Part shown: positions 8,418 to 17,558 of the stretch, in pieces
Numbering within the stretch: the stretch's first letter is position 1
Layout of the letters: each line of letters starts with the position of its first letter
DNA from: Alcaligenaceae bacterium
GTDB lineage: Bacteria > Pseudomonadota > Gammaproteobacteria > Burkholderiales > Burkholderiaceae_B
Assembly (NCBI GenBank): GCA_013416395.1
Contig: JACCEP010000005.1
Span: forward strand, 186,001 to 250,000
Length of the DNA stretch: 64,000 bases
Reading direction: 5' to 3'
The notes under the pieces: model-generated
The model's database searches: none
Told to the model about the DNA's origin: nothing
Seen by the model: the letters and a program-made list of their open reading frames with translations, nothing else
Made by a program: the position numbers and the translations under genes

Positions 8418-9398
8418 ATGAAATCAAAGCGATTGATAACACTTAGCCTGGCATTATGTGCGAGTGTCGTGGTCGGCACTGCGCACGCAGCCTGGCCGGA
8501 ACGGCCCATCACCATGATTGTTGCATGGGGTGCAGGCGGGGGAACGGATGCGACGGCACGGATTATCGCCACCTTGCTTGAAAAGGAGTTGGGTCAACCC
8601 GTCAATGTCGTAAACCGCACAGGAGGTAACGGGGTGGTGGGGCATGCCGCCATTGCGAAGGCCAAACCAGACGGCTACACCCTGGGCATGCTCACTGTCG
8701 AAATTGCGATGATGAGACATCAGGGCCTGACCAAGCTTACACCCGCTGACTACACGCCTTTGGCTCTCATGAATGTAGATCCAGCAGCGGTTTCCGTGAG
8801 TGCTGATTCTCCATACAAAACTATGGGTGAACTGATGGATGCCATCAAGGCCAACCCTGGCAAGCTTAAGGCTTCGGGCACGGGGCAGGGGGGTATCTGG
8901 CATATTGCCATGGCCGGTCTGCTGAAAAACATGAAGCTGGATCCTGCCAGTGTGCCGTTTATACCTTCAAACGGCGCAGCGCCGGCGATGCTGGAATTGG
9001 CGGCTGGTGGCATTGATATTGTTCCGACATCGTTACCCGAGGCCCGGTCAATGATAGATGCCGGCAAGGCGCGGCCGCTGGCCGTAATGGCCGACAAGCG
9101 CGAACCGCTCTATCCCGATGTCCCCACTCTGAGGGAATCCCTAGGCAGTGACTGGAGAATCGGCGTCTGGCGTGGCATTGCCGGCCCCAAAGGTTTGCCT
9201 GATGACGTCGCCAGCAAGATGGAGGCAGCGCTCGACAAGGTAAATCACAGTCAGGAATTCAAGGATTTCATGCAAAAGCGGGGTTTTGGCATCGGCTATG
9301 CAAGCGGTGCGGAGTATGGCGCCTACATGAAGAAATCCATGGATGACTTTGGAGAGGTTATTACGGCGATAGGCATGGCACGTCCGGCGCCCAACTGA
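8418..9398 (+). CDS. tctC: Bug/TctC-family periplasmic solute-binding protein
   Basis: The extracytoplasmic receptor of a tripartite tricarboxylate transporter. A signal peptide is followed by a cleavage site at about AHA-AW (residue 24). The mature protein opens with WPERPITMIVAWGAGGGTDA, the family ligand-binding region. The length of 326 residues is typical. A good GGAG ribosome site precedes ATG 8418. The receptor binds a carboxylate through a water-mediated site, but the exact ligand cannot be read from sequence. tctB and tctA follow, so the transporter is complete. Confidence 0.92.
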   Translation: MKSKRLITLSLALCASVVVGTAHAAWPERPITMIVAWGAGGGTDATARIIATLLEKELGQPVNVVNRTGGNGVVGHAAIAKAKPDGYTLGMLTVEIAMMRHQGLTKLTPADYTPLALMNVDPAAVSVSADSPYKTMGELMDAIKANPGKLKASGTGQGGIWHIAMAGLLKNMKLDPASVPFIPSNGAAPAMLELAAGGIDIVPTSLPEARSMIDAGKARPLAVMADKREPLYPDVPTLRESLGSDWRIGVWRGIAGPKGLPDDVASKMEAALDKVNHSQEFKDFMQKRGFGIGYASGAEYGAYMKKSMDDFGEVITAIGMARPAPN

Positions 9399-9474
9399 GT
9401 CGCCGTTGTGAAAAAGTGTGCGCGGGTTCAGTGCTTGAGGCCCGGCACGCGAAAGACCTTTTTGCGAGCCTTCA

Positions 9475-9951
9475 GTGAAATTCGATGACGCCTTGATCGG
9501 GGTTGTGCTGGGAATTTTTTCTGTAATTGTATTTGCCGTCGCCCTGACATTTCCTGTGATACCTGGTCAGCATTTCGGGGCCAGCCTGTTTCCTGTTTTG
9601 ATCTCCAGCGGCTTATTCATCTGCGCTGTAATGCTGGTCGTTCAAGGCAGTCGTAAACGCGCCGTAAGCCGGGCTTCCCTTGTGCGCGCTTCCTGGCTCA
9701 GGGACCGGCGCGCTGTGCTGCGCTTTCTGCTAGTACCTGCATCGTTGGTGTTTTACTTTGAGTTGGGCTCGACACTTGGATTTCTGCTTTGTGCATTCAT
9801 GATTTTATGTGTGCTGTTCCGCGTGTTTGGCGTAACCTGGTTGCGCACATTCGTGGTGGCGTTTGTCAGCGTCATGATCATTCACGTTATGTTCTATAGC
9901 GTTCTTAAGGTGCCTCTGCCTTGGGGCCTGCTAGAACCCATGGCCTGGTAA
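9475..9951 (+). CDS. tctB: TctB-family small membrane subunit of TTT transporter
   Basis: A 158-residue protein with four hydrophobic segments, the poorly conserved small subunit of the tripartite tricarboxylate transporter. It starts at GTG 9475 with no strong ribosome site. It lies 76 nt after tctC and only 4 nt before tctA, which supports its role as partner of both. Confidence 0.85.
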   Translation: MKFDDALIGVVLGIFSVIVFAVALTFPVIPGQHFGASLFPVLISSGLFICAVMLVVQGSRKRAVSRASLVRASWLRDRRAVLRFLLVPASLVFYFELGSTLGFLLCAFMILCVLFRVFGVTWLRTFVVAFVSVMIIHVMFYSVLKVPLPWGLLEPMAW

Positions 9952-9955
9952 ATAT

Positions 9956-11464
9956 ATGGACCTAGCCAATCTCTTTGCCGCCTTTGGTCAAATCACCGAC
10001 CCTTTTGTTTTGGGTGTCGTGCTACTAGCGGCCATCTTCGGGTTGTTTGTGGGGGCGGTGCCGGGCCTGAGCGCCACCATGGCCGTTGCACTGTTGGTAC
10101 CCATTACTTTCTTCATGGATCCCGTCCCGGCCGTAGCAATGATGGTAACGGCCACGGCGATGGCCATTACCTCGGGTGACATCCCGGGGTGCCTGTTGCG
10201 AATTCCCGGTACGCCCTCATCAGCCGCATACACCGACGAAGCCTATGCAATGACCAAGAAGGGCCTGGCCAATCAGGCGCTTGGCGCGAGTGTCGTTTTT
10301 TCATGCATAGGTGGCTTGTTTGGAACACTGGTGCTGATTACCTGTGCGCCTATGCTGGCAGATCTGGCACTCAATTTTTCATCGTACGAGTTTTTTTGGC
10401 TGGTGGTACTTGGTCTGTCGTGCGCGATTTTTATTTCGCCTGCGAGTACGCTGCGAGGATTTGTTTCTCTGCTGATCGGGCTTTTTCTGGCCTGCGTTGG
10501 CATGAACAACCCCGCTGCTTTTCCGCGATTTACGTTTGGTAATGATGATTTGCTCAATGGCGTGACGCTGCTTCCTATGATGGTCGGCATGTTCGCGGTC
10601 TCCGAAGTGTTGCGCTATGCCACGGAAGCCGAGCAGAAAAAGCTGGTGATCACCACGCAGGCGGGTAATTTATTTACCGGCATGTGGGGCCTGATGCGCA
10701 AGTATCCCAAGAGTGTGCTTCGAGGCAGTGTGCTGGGCACCATTGTCGGGGCATTGCCTGGAGCAGGTGCCGATATAGCCGCCTGGATGTCTTATGGCGT
10801 GAGCAAACGGTTTTCGCGCGAACCAGAAAAGTTCGGTACCGGTCATGTCGAGGGCATTGTTGAGGCTGGCGCGGCGAACAACTCTGCGCTGGCGGGGGCC
10901 TGGATACCGGCGCTTGTATTTGGGATTCCTGGAGACTCCATCACAGCCATAGTGATAGGTGTGCTCTATATGAAGAATCTCGCACCCGGCCCACTAATTT
11001 TCACGAACAGCCCGGTGGAAATTTATTCCGTGTTTCTGGTTTTTATTCTGGCAAATATCATCATGTTGCCTCTGGGTTACCTTGCAGTGAAGCTGGCCAG
11101 GAGGGTATTGAACGTGCCGCGCAATATATTGATGCCACTCATACTTGTGTTTTGCATCGTCGGCACGTTTGCGATCAATAACAGTGTGTTTGATGTCATC
11201 GTCATGCTGGCTGTCGGCATCTTGGCTTATCTGATGGAAGAAAATAATTTTCCGATTGCGCCGGCTGTGCTCGGCGTTGTGCTGGGAGGGATGCTTGAGG
11301 AACACTTTGTTTTCTCGATGATCAAGGCCGACGGGAATCTACTTATGTTCTTCAGCCGGCCCATTGCCTGCACGCTGGGGGTTTTTGCCCTTTTAATCTG
11401 GATTTTTCCGCTTTGCCGGGGCGTATACAGAATGACAACACGGAAGCAGGAGATTCAGCCTTGA
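9956..11464 (+). CDS. tctA: TctA-family large permease subunit of TTT transporter
   Basis: A 502-residue protein with about eleven or twelve membrane segments and the conserved family blocks GAVPGLSATMAVALLVPITF and GALPGAGADIAAWMSYGVSK. It is driven by the ion gradient and takes substrate from the TctC-type receptor. It is full length and directly follows tctB. A decayed dehydrogenase gene begins within 5 nt of its stop. Confidence 0.95.
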   Translation: MDLANLFAAFGQITDPFVLGVVLLAAIFGLFVGAVPGLSATMAVALLVPITFFMDPVPAVAMMVTATAMAITSGDIPGCLLRIPGTPSSAAYTDEAYAMTKKGLANQALGASVVFSCIGGLFGTLVLITCAPMLADLALNFSSYEFFWLVVLGLSCAIFISPASTLRGFVSLLIGLFLACVGMNNPAAFPRFTFGNDDLLNGVTLLPMMVGMFAVSEVLRYATEAEQKKLVITTQAGNLFTGMWGLMRKYPKSVLRGSVLGTIVGALPGAGADIAAWMSYGVSKRFSREPEKFGTGHVEGIVEAGAANNSALAGAWIPALVFGIPGDSITAIVIGVLYMKNLAPGPLIFTNSPVEIYSVFLVFILANIIMLPLGYLAVKLARRVLNVPRNILMPLILVFCIVGTFAINNSVFDVIVMLAVGILAYLMEENNFPIAPAVLGVVLGGMLEEHFVFSMIKADGNLLMFFSRPIACTLGVFALLIWIFPLCRGVYRMTTRKQEIQP

Positions 11465-11468
11465 AGGG

Positions 11469-11829
11469 GCCGCATCGTTACACGCCGCAGGCACTCATCG
11501 ATATTTCACCTCTGTCACGACCAATGGCATGTGTAATCGCATGGCAAAGCAAGGCGAGCAATTCGATGAGGAATGGCTGATCGACGCTCAGGGCAGTTCG
11601 ACCAGGCAACCTAGGGTATAGCTTGATACGCGTGGTGGCACTGTTTTCCCGAAAGAAGGGTTATCAACCGGTCACAAAGAATATGGACTGGCACTGCTTG
11701 TCGGGGCGCTGACCGGTGGGCTTGACCGGGTATGGACGTGCTGGCGGAACCGAGGGCTGGGGCAGCACTGTTTTTTTCAACCCGCATTGCGGGAGCTTGC
11801 CAGCAAATATGATTTGGATTTTCCGTTAA
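11469..11829 (+). pseudogene. Remnant of Ldh_2-family malate/lactate/sulfolactate-type dehydrogenase
   Basis: No intact ORF, but the translation of 11469-11715 reads as the C-terminal part of a malate/L-lactate dehydrogenase of the Ldh_2 family: RYFTSVTTNGMCNRMAKQG, then FDEEWLIDAQGSSTR, then TGHKEYGLALLVGALTGG. An in-frame TAG interrupts it at 11619. After about 11725 the match moves to another frame (EGWGSTVFF, about 11750-11780), so there is also a frameshift. The N-terminal two thirds of the gene are gone. The enzyme would have oxidised a 2-hydroxyacid with NAD(P), in keeping with the adjoining transporter. It looks dead. Confidence 0.75.
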
Positions 11830-11844
11830 CAGGGAGAAAATGAA

Positions 11845-12597
11845 ATGAACCAGCTTGACTTGAACGGCCGCGTGGCTGTGATCACCGGTGGCGCACGAGG
11901 GATAGGCTACGCCATCGCTCAACGCATACTGGCCTCTGGCGGTGAGGTGGCAATTTGGGACAGAGATGAAGTCCGCATGCAGCAGGCCAAGCACGAGCTT
12001 AGCGCCGCTGGCTCGGTCAGTGCGCATGTGGTTGACCTGACAGATCTGGCCGCTGTAGAAGCGGCTACTCGTGAAACGCTGGCGCATCACCAAAAGATCG
12101 ACATTCTTGTCAATAACGCTGGCATTACTGGCGGTAATGCTCCCACTTGGGAGCTTGATGCAACCGCGTGGAAAGAAGTGATTGATGTCAACTTGATTGC
12201 ACCGTATTACACGTGCAGGAGCGTCATCCCGCCCATGCTGGAGCAGGGCTATGGCCGTATCGTCAATATCGCATCAGTGGCCGGCAAAGAGGGCAACCCC
12301 AATGCGTCACACTACAGTGCGTCCAAGGCGGGCTTGATCGGCCTGACCAAGTCGCTGGGCAAAGAACTCGCTGGCAAGGGGGTGATCGTCAACGCCGTGA
12401 CGCCTGCCGTGGCAAAAACAGACCTCTTTGACTCGATGACGCAACAACATATCGACTACATGCTTTCAAGGATTCCGCTGGCCCGGTTTGTTCGCGTTGA
12501 CGAGATTGCAGCGCTTGTTTGCTGGCTGGCTTCTGAAGAGTGTTCGTTCAGCACGGGATCTGTTTTCGATATTTCGGGCGGACGGGCCACCTATTGA
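11845..12597 (+). CDS. SDR-family NAD(P)-dependent dehydrogenase
   Basis: A 250-residue classical short-chain dehydrogenase: cofactor site TGGARGIG (about residues 14-21), NNAG at about 91, catalytic Ser in NIASVAG, and YSASK with catalytic Tyr and Lys. Overall it resembles FabG-like sugar-acid dehydrogenases, for example those acting on 2-keto-3-deoxy aldonates, but the substrate is not certain. The GGGAG ribosome site before the start is good. It follows the dehydrogenase remnant and precedes a TRAP transporter, a dehydratase and a FAD oxidase, so it is likely part of the same pathway. Confidence 0.88.
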   Translation: MNQLDLNGRVAVITGGARGIGYAIAQRILASGGEVAIWDRDEVRMQQAKHELSAAGSVSAHVVDLTDLAAVEAATRETLAHHQKIDILVNNAGITGGNAPTWELDATAWKEVIDVNLIAPYYTCRSVIPPMLEQGYGRIVNIASVAGKEGNPNASHYSASKAGLIGLTKSLGKELAGKGVIVNAVTPAVAKTDLFDSMTQQHIDYMLSRIPLARFVRVDEIAALVCWLASEECSFSTGSVFDISGGRATY

Positions 12598-12618
12598 TAT
12601 ACGCAAACAGGATGAGAT

Positions 12619-13176
12619 ATGAACGAATCTGCTAAGCACTCCAAAAGACTGGCTGCCAGACTGGCGGATCATCTTTTCGCCGTGCTGACGATAGTGATTG
12701 CGCTGAGCCTCTTGCTGATGCTGGTGCTGGTCTTCGGAAATGTCGTCTTGCGCTATCTGTTCAATTCAGGCATCAATATTTCGGAAGAGGTCGCGCGCAT
12801 ATGCTTTGTCTGGCTGACGTTTTCTGGCGCTGTCCTCGCATTTCGTGCCCGACAACATTTGGCCATCAATATGGTGATAAGCCGCATGTCTCCTGGCATG
12901 CAGAAGGTCGTGCATATTCTTCGCCAATTGGTGATTCTCTGGGTGTTGTGGTTGATTATCGATGGTGGGTCGAAGCAGACGGTCATTGGGTTCAGCACCA
13001 TTACACCGGTTGCAGGTATTCCCATAGCAATATTCAGCGGTGCCGTGCTCTTTTCGGCGGTGGCCATGGCGTTGATGACGATTCTTGATCTGTATGTTGC
13101 CGTGCGCACGCCAGCTTCGCCTGGAAACGTGAGGGTATTCCGTACCTCTGTTGACAGTATCGACGAGGTCGAGTGA
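12619..13176 (+). CDS. TRAP transporter small membrane subunit (DctQ type)
   Basis: A 185-residue protein with four membrane segments and the DctQ-family block NISEEVARICFVWLTFSGAV around residues 53-72. It forms the membrane complex with the DctM-type subunit encoded 30 nt downstream. The gene follows the SDR gene by 21 nt and is evidently in its operon. Confidence 0.92.
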   Translation: MNESAKHSKRLAARLADHLFAVLTIVIALSLLLMLVLVFGNVVLRYLFNSGINISEEVARICFVWLTFSGAVLAFRARQHLAINMVISRMSPGMQKVVHILRQLVILWVLWLIIDGGSKQTVIGFSTITPVAGIPIAIFSGAVLFSAVAMALMTILDLYVAVRTPASPGNVRVFRTSVDSIDEVE

Positions 13177-13206
13177 TCAGATCCAACCAATAACAGGTGT
13201 TTGTTC

Positions 13207-14487
13207 ATGACGGTATTGATTTTTGTAGGTACGCTCCTGGGATTCATGGTGTTCGGTGTGCCGATCGCTTTTTCGCTGTTGCTCAGCGCGATTGGGCTGA
13301 TGTTCTACCTCGATTTTTTCGATACACAGATCATCGCCCAGAATCTGCTGACAGGCGCGGACAACTTTGCGCTGATGGCTGTGCCGCTATTTATGCTGGC
13401 CGGCGAGATCATGAATGCAGGTGGCATGTCGCGGCGCATGGTGCACTTGGCCAGTTCGTTTGTTGGGCATATCCGAGGCGGCTTGGGCTATGTGGCCATC
13501 ATGGCCAGTGTTCTGCTGGCCGCGCTGTCGGGGTCGGCGGTTGCCGATGCCGCAGCGCTCGCCGCGATGTTGGTTCCTATGCTTCGCAGCCGTGGCTATG
13601 ATATGAATCAGGCAACTGGCCTGATTGCTGCGGGCGGCATTATTGCCCCCATTATTCCGCCGTCCATCTCCTTTATTATCTTCGGTGTTGCCGCCAATAT
13701 CTCAGTTACCAAACTGTTTATGGCAGGCATAGTTCCCGGATTGTTAATGGGTATGACGCTGGTAGGGGTGTGGGCGATGGTCTCTTCACGTTCCAAAACC
13801 ATGCAGTCCTCACCCAAAGAGCCGTGGTCAGTGCGCAGCAAGGCATTCAGAGACTCCGTCTGGGCGCTTTTTTTACCCGTCATCATCATAGGCGGACTGC
13901 GTGGCGGGATATTCACCCCTACCGAAGCGGCGGCGGTCGCAGCAGTGTATGCCTTGTTTGTCAGTATGGTGATTTATCGCGAAATCAGCATCAAGAGCCT
14001 GTTTCCATTGTTGGTGAATGCGGCCATGACGACCAGTGTGGTGATGTTTCTGGTGGCCGCTGCACTGGTGACGTCTTACATGATTACGCTGGCTGATCTG
14101 CCTGAAGCCCTCATTGAAATGCTTGGCCCGCTGATCGATTCGCCGACTTTACTGATGTTCAGCCTGGTCATCCTTCTTACTTTGATTGGTACCGCCATGG
14201 ATCTGACCCCCACGATCCTGATTCTGGCGCCGGTGCTGATGCCTGTGATTACCAAGGCGGGCATAGATCCGACATATTTCGGCGTAATTTTCATTATGGT
14301 CGGCTGTGCCGGCTTGTTGACGCCACCGGTGGGAACGGTACTGAATGTGGTGTGTAGTGTGGCTCGCGTCCGGATGGAGGACATCATTAAGGGCGTATGG
14401 CCGTATGTACTGGCGTACACGGCGCTGATTTCGCTCATGGTGATCTTTCCGGAAATCATCATGGCGCCTTTGCGCTGGTTTTACTAA
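13207..14487 (+). CDS. TRAP transporter large permease subunit (DctM type)
   Basis: The main transport subunit, 426 residues from ATG 13207, with about twelve membrane segments. Family blocks include ADAAALAAMLVPMLRSRGYD and GGIIAPIIPPSISFIIFGV. TTG 13201 is an alternative start, but the CAGGTG ribosome site spaces better to ATG 13207. It lies between the DctQ-type and DctP-type genes, giving a complete TRAP system for a carboxylate or related acid. Confidence 0.95.
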   Translation: MTVLIFVGTLLGFMVFGVPIAFSLLLSAIGLMFYLDFFDTQIIAQNLLTGADNFALMAVPLFMLAGEIMNAGGMSRRMVHLASSFVGHIRGGLGYVAIMASVLLAALSGSAVADAAALAAMLVPMLRSRGYDMNQATGLIAAGGIIAPIIPPSISFIIFGVAANISVTKLFMAGIVPGLLMGMTLVGVWAMVSSRSKTMQSSPKEPWSVRSKAFRDSVWALFLPVIIIGGLRGGIFTPTEAAAVAAVYALFVSMVIYREISIKSLFPLLVNAAMTTSVVMFLVAAALVTSYMITLADLPEALIEMLGPLIDSPTLLMFSLVILLTLIGTAMDLTPTILILAPVLMPVITKAGIDPTYFGVIFIMVGCAGLLTPPVGTVLNVVCSVARVRMEDIIKGVWPYVLAYTALISLMVIFPEIIMAPLRWFY

Positions 14488-14514
14488 TGTAGCAATCTTG
14501 AAGGATGGACTGAC

Positions 14515-15555
14515 ATGACAGGAATGACAAACAAGGCCTTTTCTCTGAAAGGCATGATGCTTGGTCTGGCAACCGTGGCGGCGATGGGTTTGGTAGCCCA
14601 TGATGCGGTAGCCAAGGATATCAAGACACGCATTGTACGTTTTGGCTATGGTCTGGCTGACACAAGTCCGACGGGCAAGGCGACGCGCTTTTTTGCCGAT
14701 GAAGTAGGACGTCTTAGTGACGGCAAGATCAAGGTGAAGACCTACGGCAATGGCTCGCTTGGTTCGGATGAGCAGATGCAGAATGCTTTGATTGGGGGGT
14801 CACAGGAGATGACGTTTGTTTCGACTGCCCCATTGGCTGGCCTGGTCAAGCAATTTGGTGTGTTTGATCTGCCCTTTCTGTTCGACAACGAGAAAGTTGC
14901 CGATGCGGTACTGGATGGCCCCGAAGGCCGCAAGCTGCTCGACATGTTGCCCGCCAAGGGGCTGATCGGCCTGTTGTACTGGGAAAACGGCTTTCGCAAC
15001 ATCACCAACTCACGGCACGAGATCAGCAAGGCCAGCGATCTGGACGGGATCAAGCTGCGTGTGATGCAGAATCAGGTTGCTTTGAGCGTATTCAACGGGT
15101 TGGGCGCTAACGCTATTCCTATGCCGTTTACCGAGCTCTTTACTGCTCTGGAAACCAAGACGGTCGATGGTCAGGAGAATCCGCTGAGCACCATACAGAC
15201 GAGCAAATTTTACGAGGTTCAGCCCTACCTGACGATTTCCAATCACGTGTATACGCCTTTTGTACTGCTGGCGTCCAAACAGTGGTGGGACGGGTTGTCA
15301 GCTGACGAGAAACAGGTGATCGACGAGGCGGCCAAGAGCGCTCAGGTTTTTCAGCGCAAGGAAAGTCGTGAAGGCAATGTCGCTGCCCTGGCTTTTCTTA
15401 AGGAGCATGGCGTGAAGGTTTCGACGTTTTCGACGGCACAAAAGGAAGTTATCCGCGAAAAACTTGAGCCTATTGTTTCCAATCTGAAGAAGGATATCGG
15501 GCCTGAGACGGTTGAAGCCATTCTGGCTGCAGCCAAGAAAGCAGGCGATTCCTGA
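14515..15555 (+). CDS. TRAP transporter periplasmic solute-binding protein (DctP type)
   Basis: A 346-residue receptor with a signal peptide ending near residue 33 (HDAVAK). The DctP-family core includes GSDEQMQNALIGGSQEMTFV and the ligand-gripping region around DLDGIKLRVMQNQVALSVF, whose conserved Arg normally pairs with the substrate carboxylate. A start at the second ATG (14524) is possible. It completes the DctQ-DctM-DctP set. A stable hairpin follows the stop, before the dehydratase gene. Confidence 0.93.
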   Translation: MTGMTNKAFSLKGMMLGLATVAAMGLVAHDAVAKDIKTRIVRFGYGLADTSPTGKATRFFADEVGRLSDGKIKVKTYGNGSLGSDEQMQNALIGGSQEMTFVSTAPLAGLVKQFGVFDLPFLFDNEKVADAVLDGPEGRKLLDMLPAKGLIGLLYWENGFRNITNSRHEISKASDLDGIKLRVMQNQVALSVFNGLGANAIPMPFTELFTALETKTVDGQENPLSTIQTSKFYEVQPYLTISNHVYTPFVLLASKQWWDGLSADEKQVIDEAAKSAQVFQRKESREGNVAALAFLKEHGVKVSTFSTAQKEVIREKLEPIVSNLKKDIGPETVEAILAAAKKAGDS

Positions 15556-15565
15556 TTCTTTTGCG

Positions 15566-15591
15566 GCCTAGGGGGCAATAGTGCCCCAGGC
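15566..15591 (+). other. Stable hairpin between dctP and dehydratase gene
   Basis: GCCT...GGGGCA (15566-15577) pairs with TGCCCC...AGGC (15582-15591), with a four-base loop and a 2-nt bulge. No U tract follows. Inside an operon such a stem most likely protects the 3' end of the receptor message or reduces read-through, which would give more receptor than enzyme. Confidence 0.45.
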
Positions 15592-15696
15592 TCGCCTTGC
15601 GCGCCGGCTTTTGACCAAGTCGGCGCTTCTTCAGTTTGAGCGATCGCCGTATACGGTCGTCGCGCTTTGCTTACGGTTTCAAAAAGGTGGCAAGCC

Positions 15697-17481
15697 ATGT
15701 CCGAGTCAGAAAAGCCCATGCTGCGCAGTCGCAGATGGTTTGATAACCCCGCCGATCCGGGGATGACGGCGCTGTATATCGAGCGCTACATGAATTATGG
15801 AATTACACGTGAAGAGCTGCAGTCTGGGAAACCCATTATTGGCATTGCACAGACCGGCTCCGACTTGTCTCCATGCAATCGACACCATATAGAACTCGCA
15901 ACCCGCGTGCGCGACGGCATACGTGATATGGGGGGGATTCCCCTTGAGTTTCCGGTACATCCCATACAAGAAACCGGCAAACGTCCTACCGCGGCGCTGG
16001 ATCGCAACCTGGCTTACCTTGGGCTGGTCGAAATCTTGCATGGTTACCCCCTGGACGGTGTCGTGCTGACCACGGGCTGCGACAAGACCACGCCTGCCTG
16101 TTTAATGGCAGCCGCAACGGTCAATATTCCGGCAATCGTTCTGTCTGGCGGACCTATGCTTGACGGCTGGTGGCGTGGAAAGCTGGCTGGCTCGGGTACG
16201 GTGATTTGGGACGCCCGCAAGCGCTTGGCTTCCGGAGAGATCGATTACGAAGAGTTCATGAATAATGTGGCCTCGTCGGCACCATCCATCGGGCATTGCA
16301 ATACCATGGGCACTGCCTTGTCCATGAATTCGCTGGCCGAAGCACTGGGCATGTCGTTGCCTGGCTGCGCCGCGATTCCGGCGCCGCATCGCGAACGAGG
16401 CTGGATGGCCTATGAAACAGGTCGTCGTATTGTCGACATGGTGCACGAGAATCTTCGCCCGTCTGACATCATGACCAAGGCAGCTTTCGAGAACGCCGTC
16501 GTCGCGGCAGCAGCCTTGGGTGGCTCCTCCAATTGCCCCATTCACATGATCGCGATTGCGCGTCATATGGGTGTGGATCACACGCTCGACGATTGGCAGC
16601 GGCTTGGCCCGTCAGTGCCTTTGCTGGTTGACTGTCAGCCAGCCGGCCGATTTCTTGGTGAGGCATTTCATCGTGCGGGTGGCGTGCCCGCGGTCATGAA
16701 TGAGCTTTTGCAAGCTGGAAGGTTGAATGGCGATGCCATGACGGTGACCGGCAAGACGCTTAAGGAAAACCTGGAGGTGGTACCTTCGCCCGATCGGGAA
16801 GTCATCCGCGCTTGGGCAGATCCGCTCAAGGCTGACGCGGGATATATCGTCTTGAGCGGCAATCTGTTCGATAATGCAGTGATCAAGACCAGCGTAATAG
16901 ACGACGCCTTCCGCAAGCGTTTTCTTTCGGAGCCTGACCGGCCCAACGTCGCGGATCTGAAAGCCATCGTATTTGAAGGCCCTGAAGACTATCACGAGCG
17001 TATCGAGCAGCCAGATCTAGGTGTAGACGAACATAGCATTCTGGTTATACGAAATGCGGGTCCGATTGGCTACCCTGGTGGTCCGGAAGTGGTCAATATG
17101 CAGCCGCCGGCCGCATTGATGGCGCGAGGTATAGATACCTTGCCCACCATGGGTGACGGACGCCAGAGCGGCACGTCGGCAAGCCCATCAATTCTGAACG
17201 TATCGCCGGAAGCTGCAGTCGGAGGCGGGTTGGCATTGCTCAAGACAGGGGACAAGATACGTATTGACCTGAATACCAGGCGTGTCGACGTATTGATTTC
17301 CGATGAAGAGCTGGCGCAACGGCGTGCCGCCTGGGTTCCGCCTGTGCTGGAAAACCAGACGCCCTGGGAAGAAATCTACCGCACAATGGTAGGTCAGCAT
17401 GGAACCGGGGGGTGTCTGGAGCCAGCAACCCGGTACATCCGGATCATTGAGGAGCGCGGTGAATCGCGCAACAATCACTAA
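15697..17481 (+). CDS. IlvD/Edd-family dehydratase, probably for a sugar acid
   Basis: A 594-residue Fe-S dehydratase. Cluster cysteines appear in SPCNRH, TTGCDKTTPAC and GHCNTMGTA. The length and the TTGCDKTTPAC motif fit the aldonate (arabonate, xylonate-type) dehydratases more than dihydroxyacid dehydratase or phosphogluconate dehydratase. These remove water from an aldonic acid to give a 2-keto-3-deoxy acid. ATG 15697 is preferred over TTG 15667 because of the AAGGTGG ribosome site. Its SDR and oxidase neighbours support a catabolic role. The substrate is inferred only as a class. Confidence 0.85.
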   Translation: MSESEKPMLRSRRWFDNPADPGMTALYIERYMNYGITREELQSGKPIIGIAQTGSDLSPCNRHHIELATRVRDGIRDMGGIPLEFPVHPIQETGKRPTAALDRNLAYLGLVEILHGYPLDGVVLTTGCDKTTPACLMAAATVNIPAIVLSGGPMLDGWWRGKLAGSGTVIWDARKRLASGEIDYEEFMNNVASSAPSIGHCNTMGTALSMNSLAEALGMSLPGCAAIPAPHRERGWMAYETGRRIVDMVHENLRPSDIMTKAAFENAVVAAAALGGSSNCPIHMIAIARHMGVDHTLDDWQRLGPSVPLLVDCQPAGRFLGEAFHRAGGVPAVMNELLQAGRLNGDAMTVTGKTLKENLEVVPSPDREVIRAWADPLKADAGYIVLSGNLFDNAVIKTSVIDDAFRKRFLSEPDRPNVADLKAIVFEGPEDYHERIEQPDLGVDEHSILVIRNAGPIGYPGGPEVVNMQPPAALMARGIDTLPTMGDGRQSGTSASPSILNVSPEAAVGGGLALLKTGDKIRIDLNTRRVDVLISDEELAQRRAAWVPPVLENQTPWEEIYRTMVGQHGTGGCLEPATRYIRIIEERGESRNNH

Positions 17482-17558
17482 GTTGCGGCAACCGAGGGCG
17501 TGCACAGGGCGGCCTGCCGGTGCGCCCTGGTTCTTATCAGTTTAAGCATTGGATGCAT

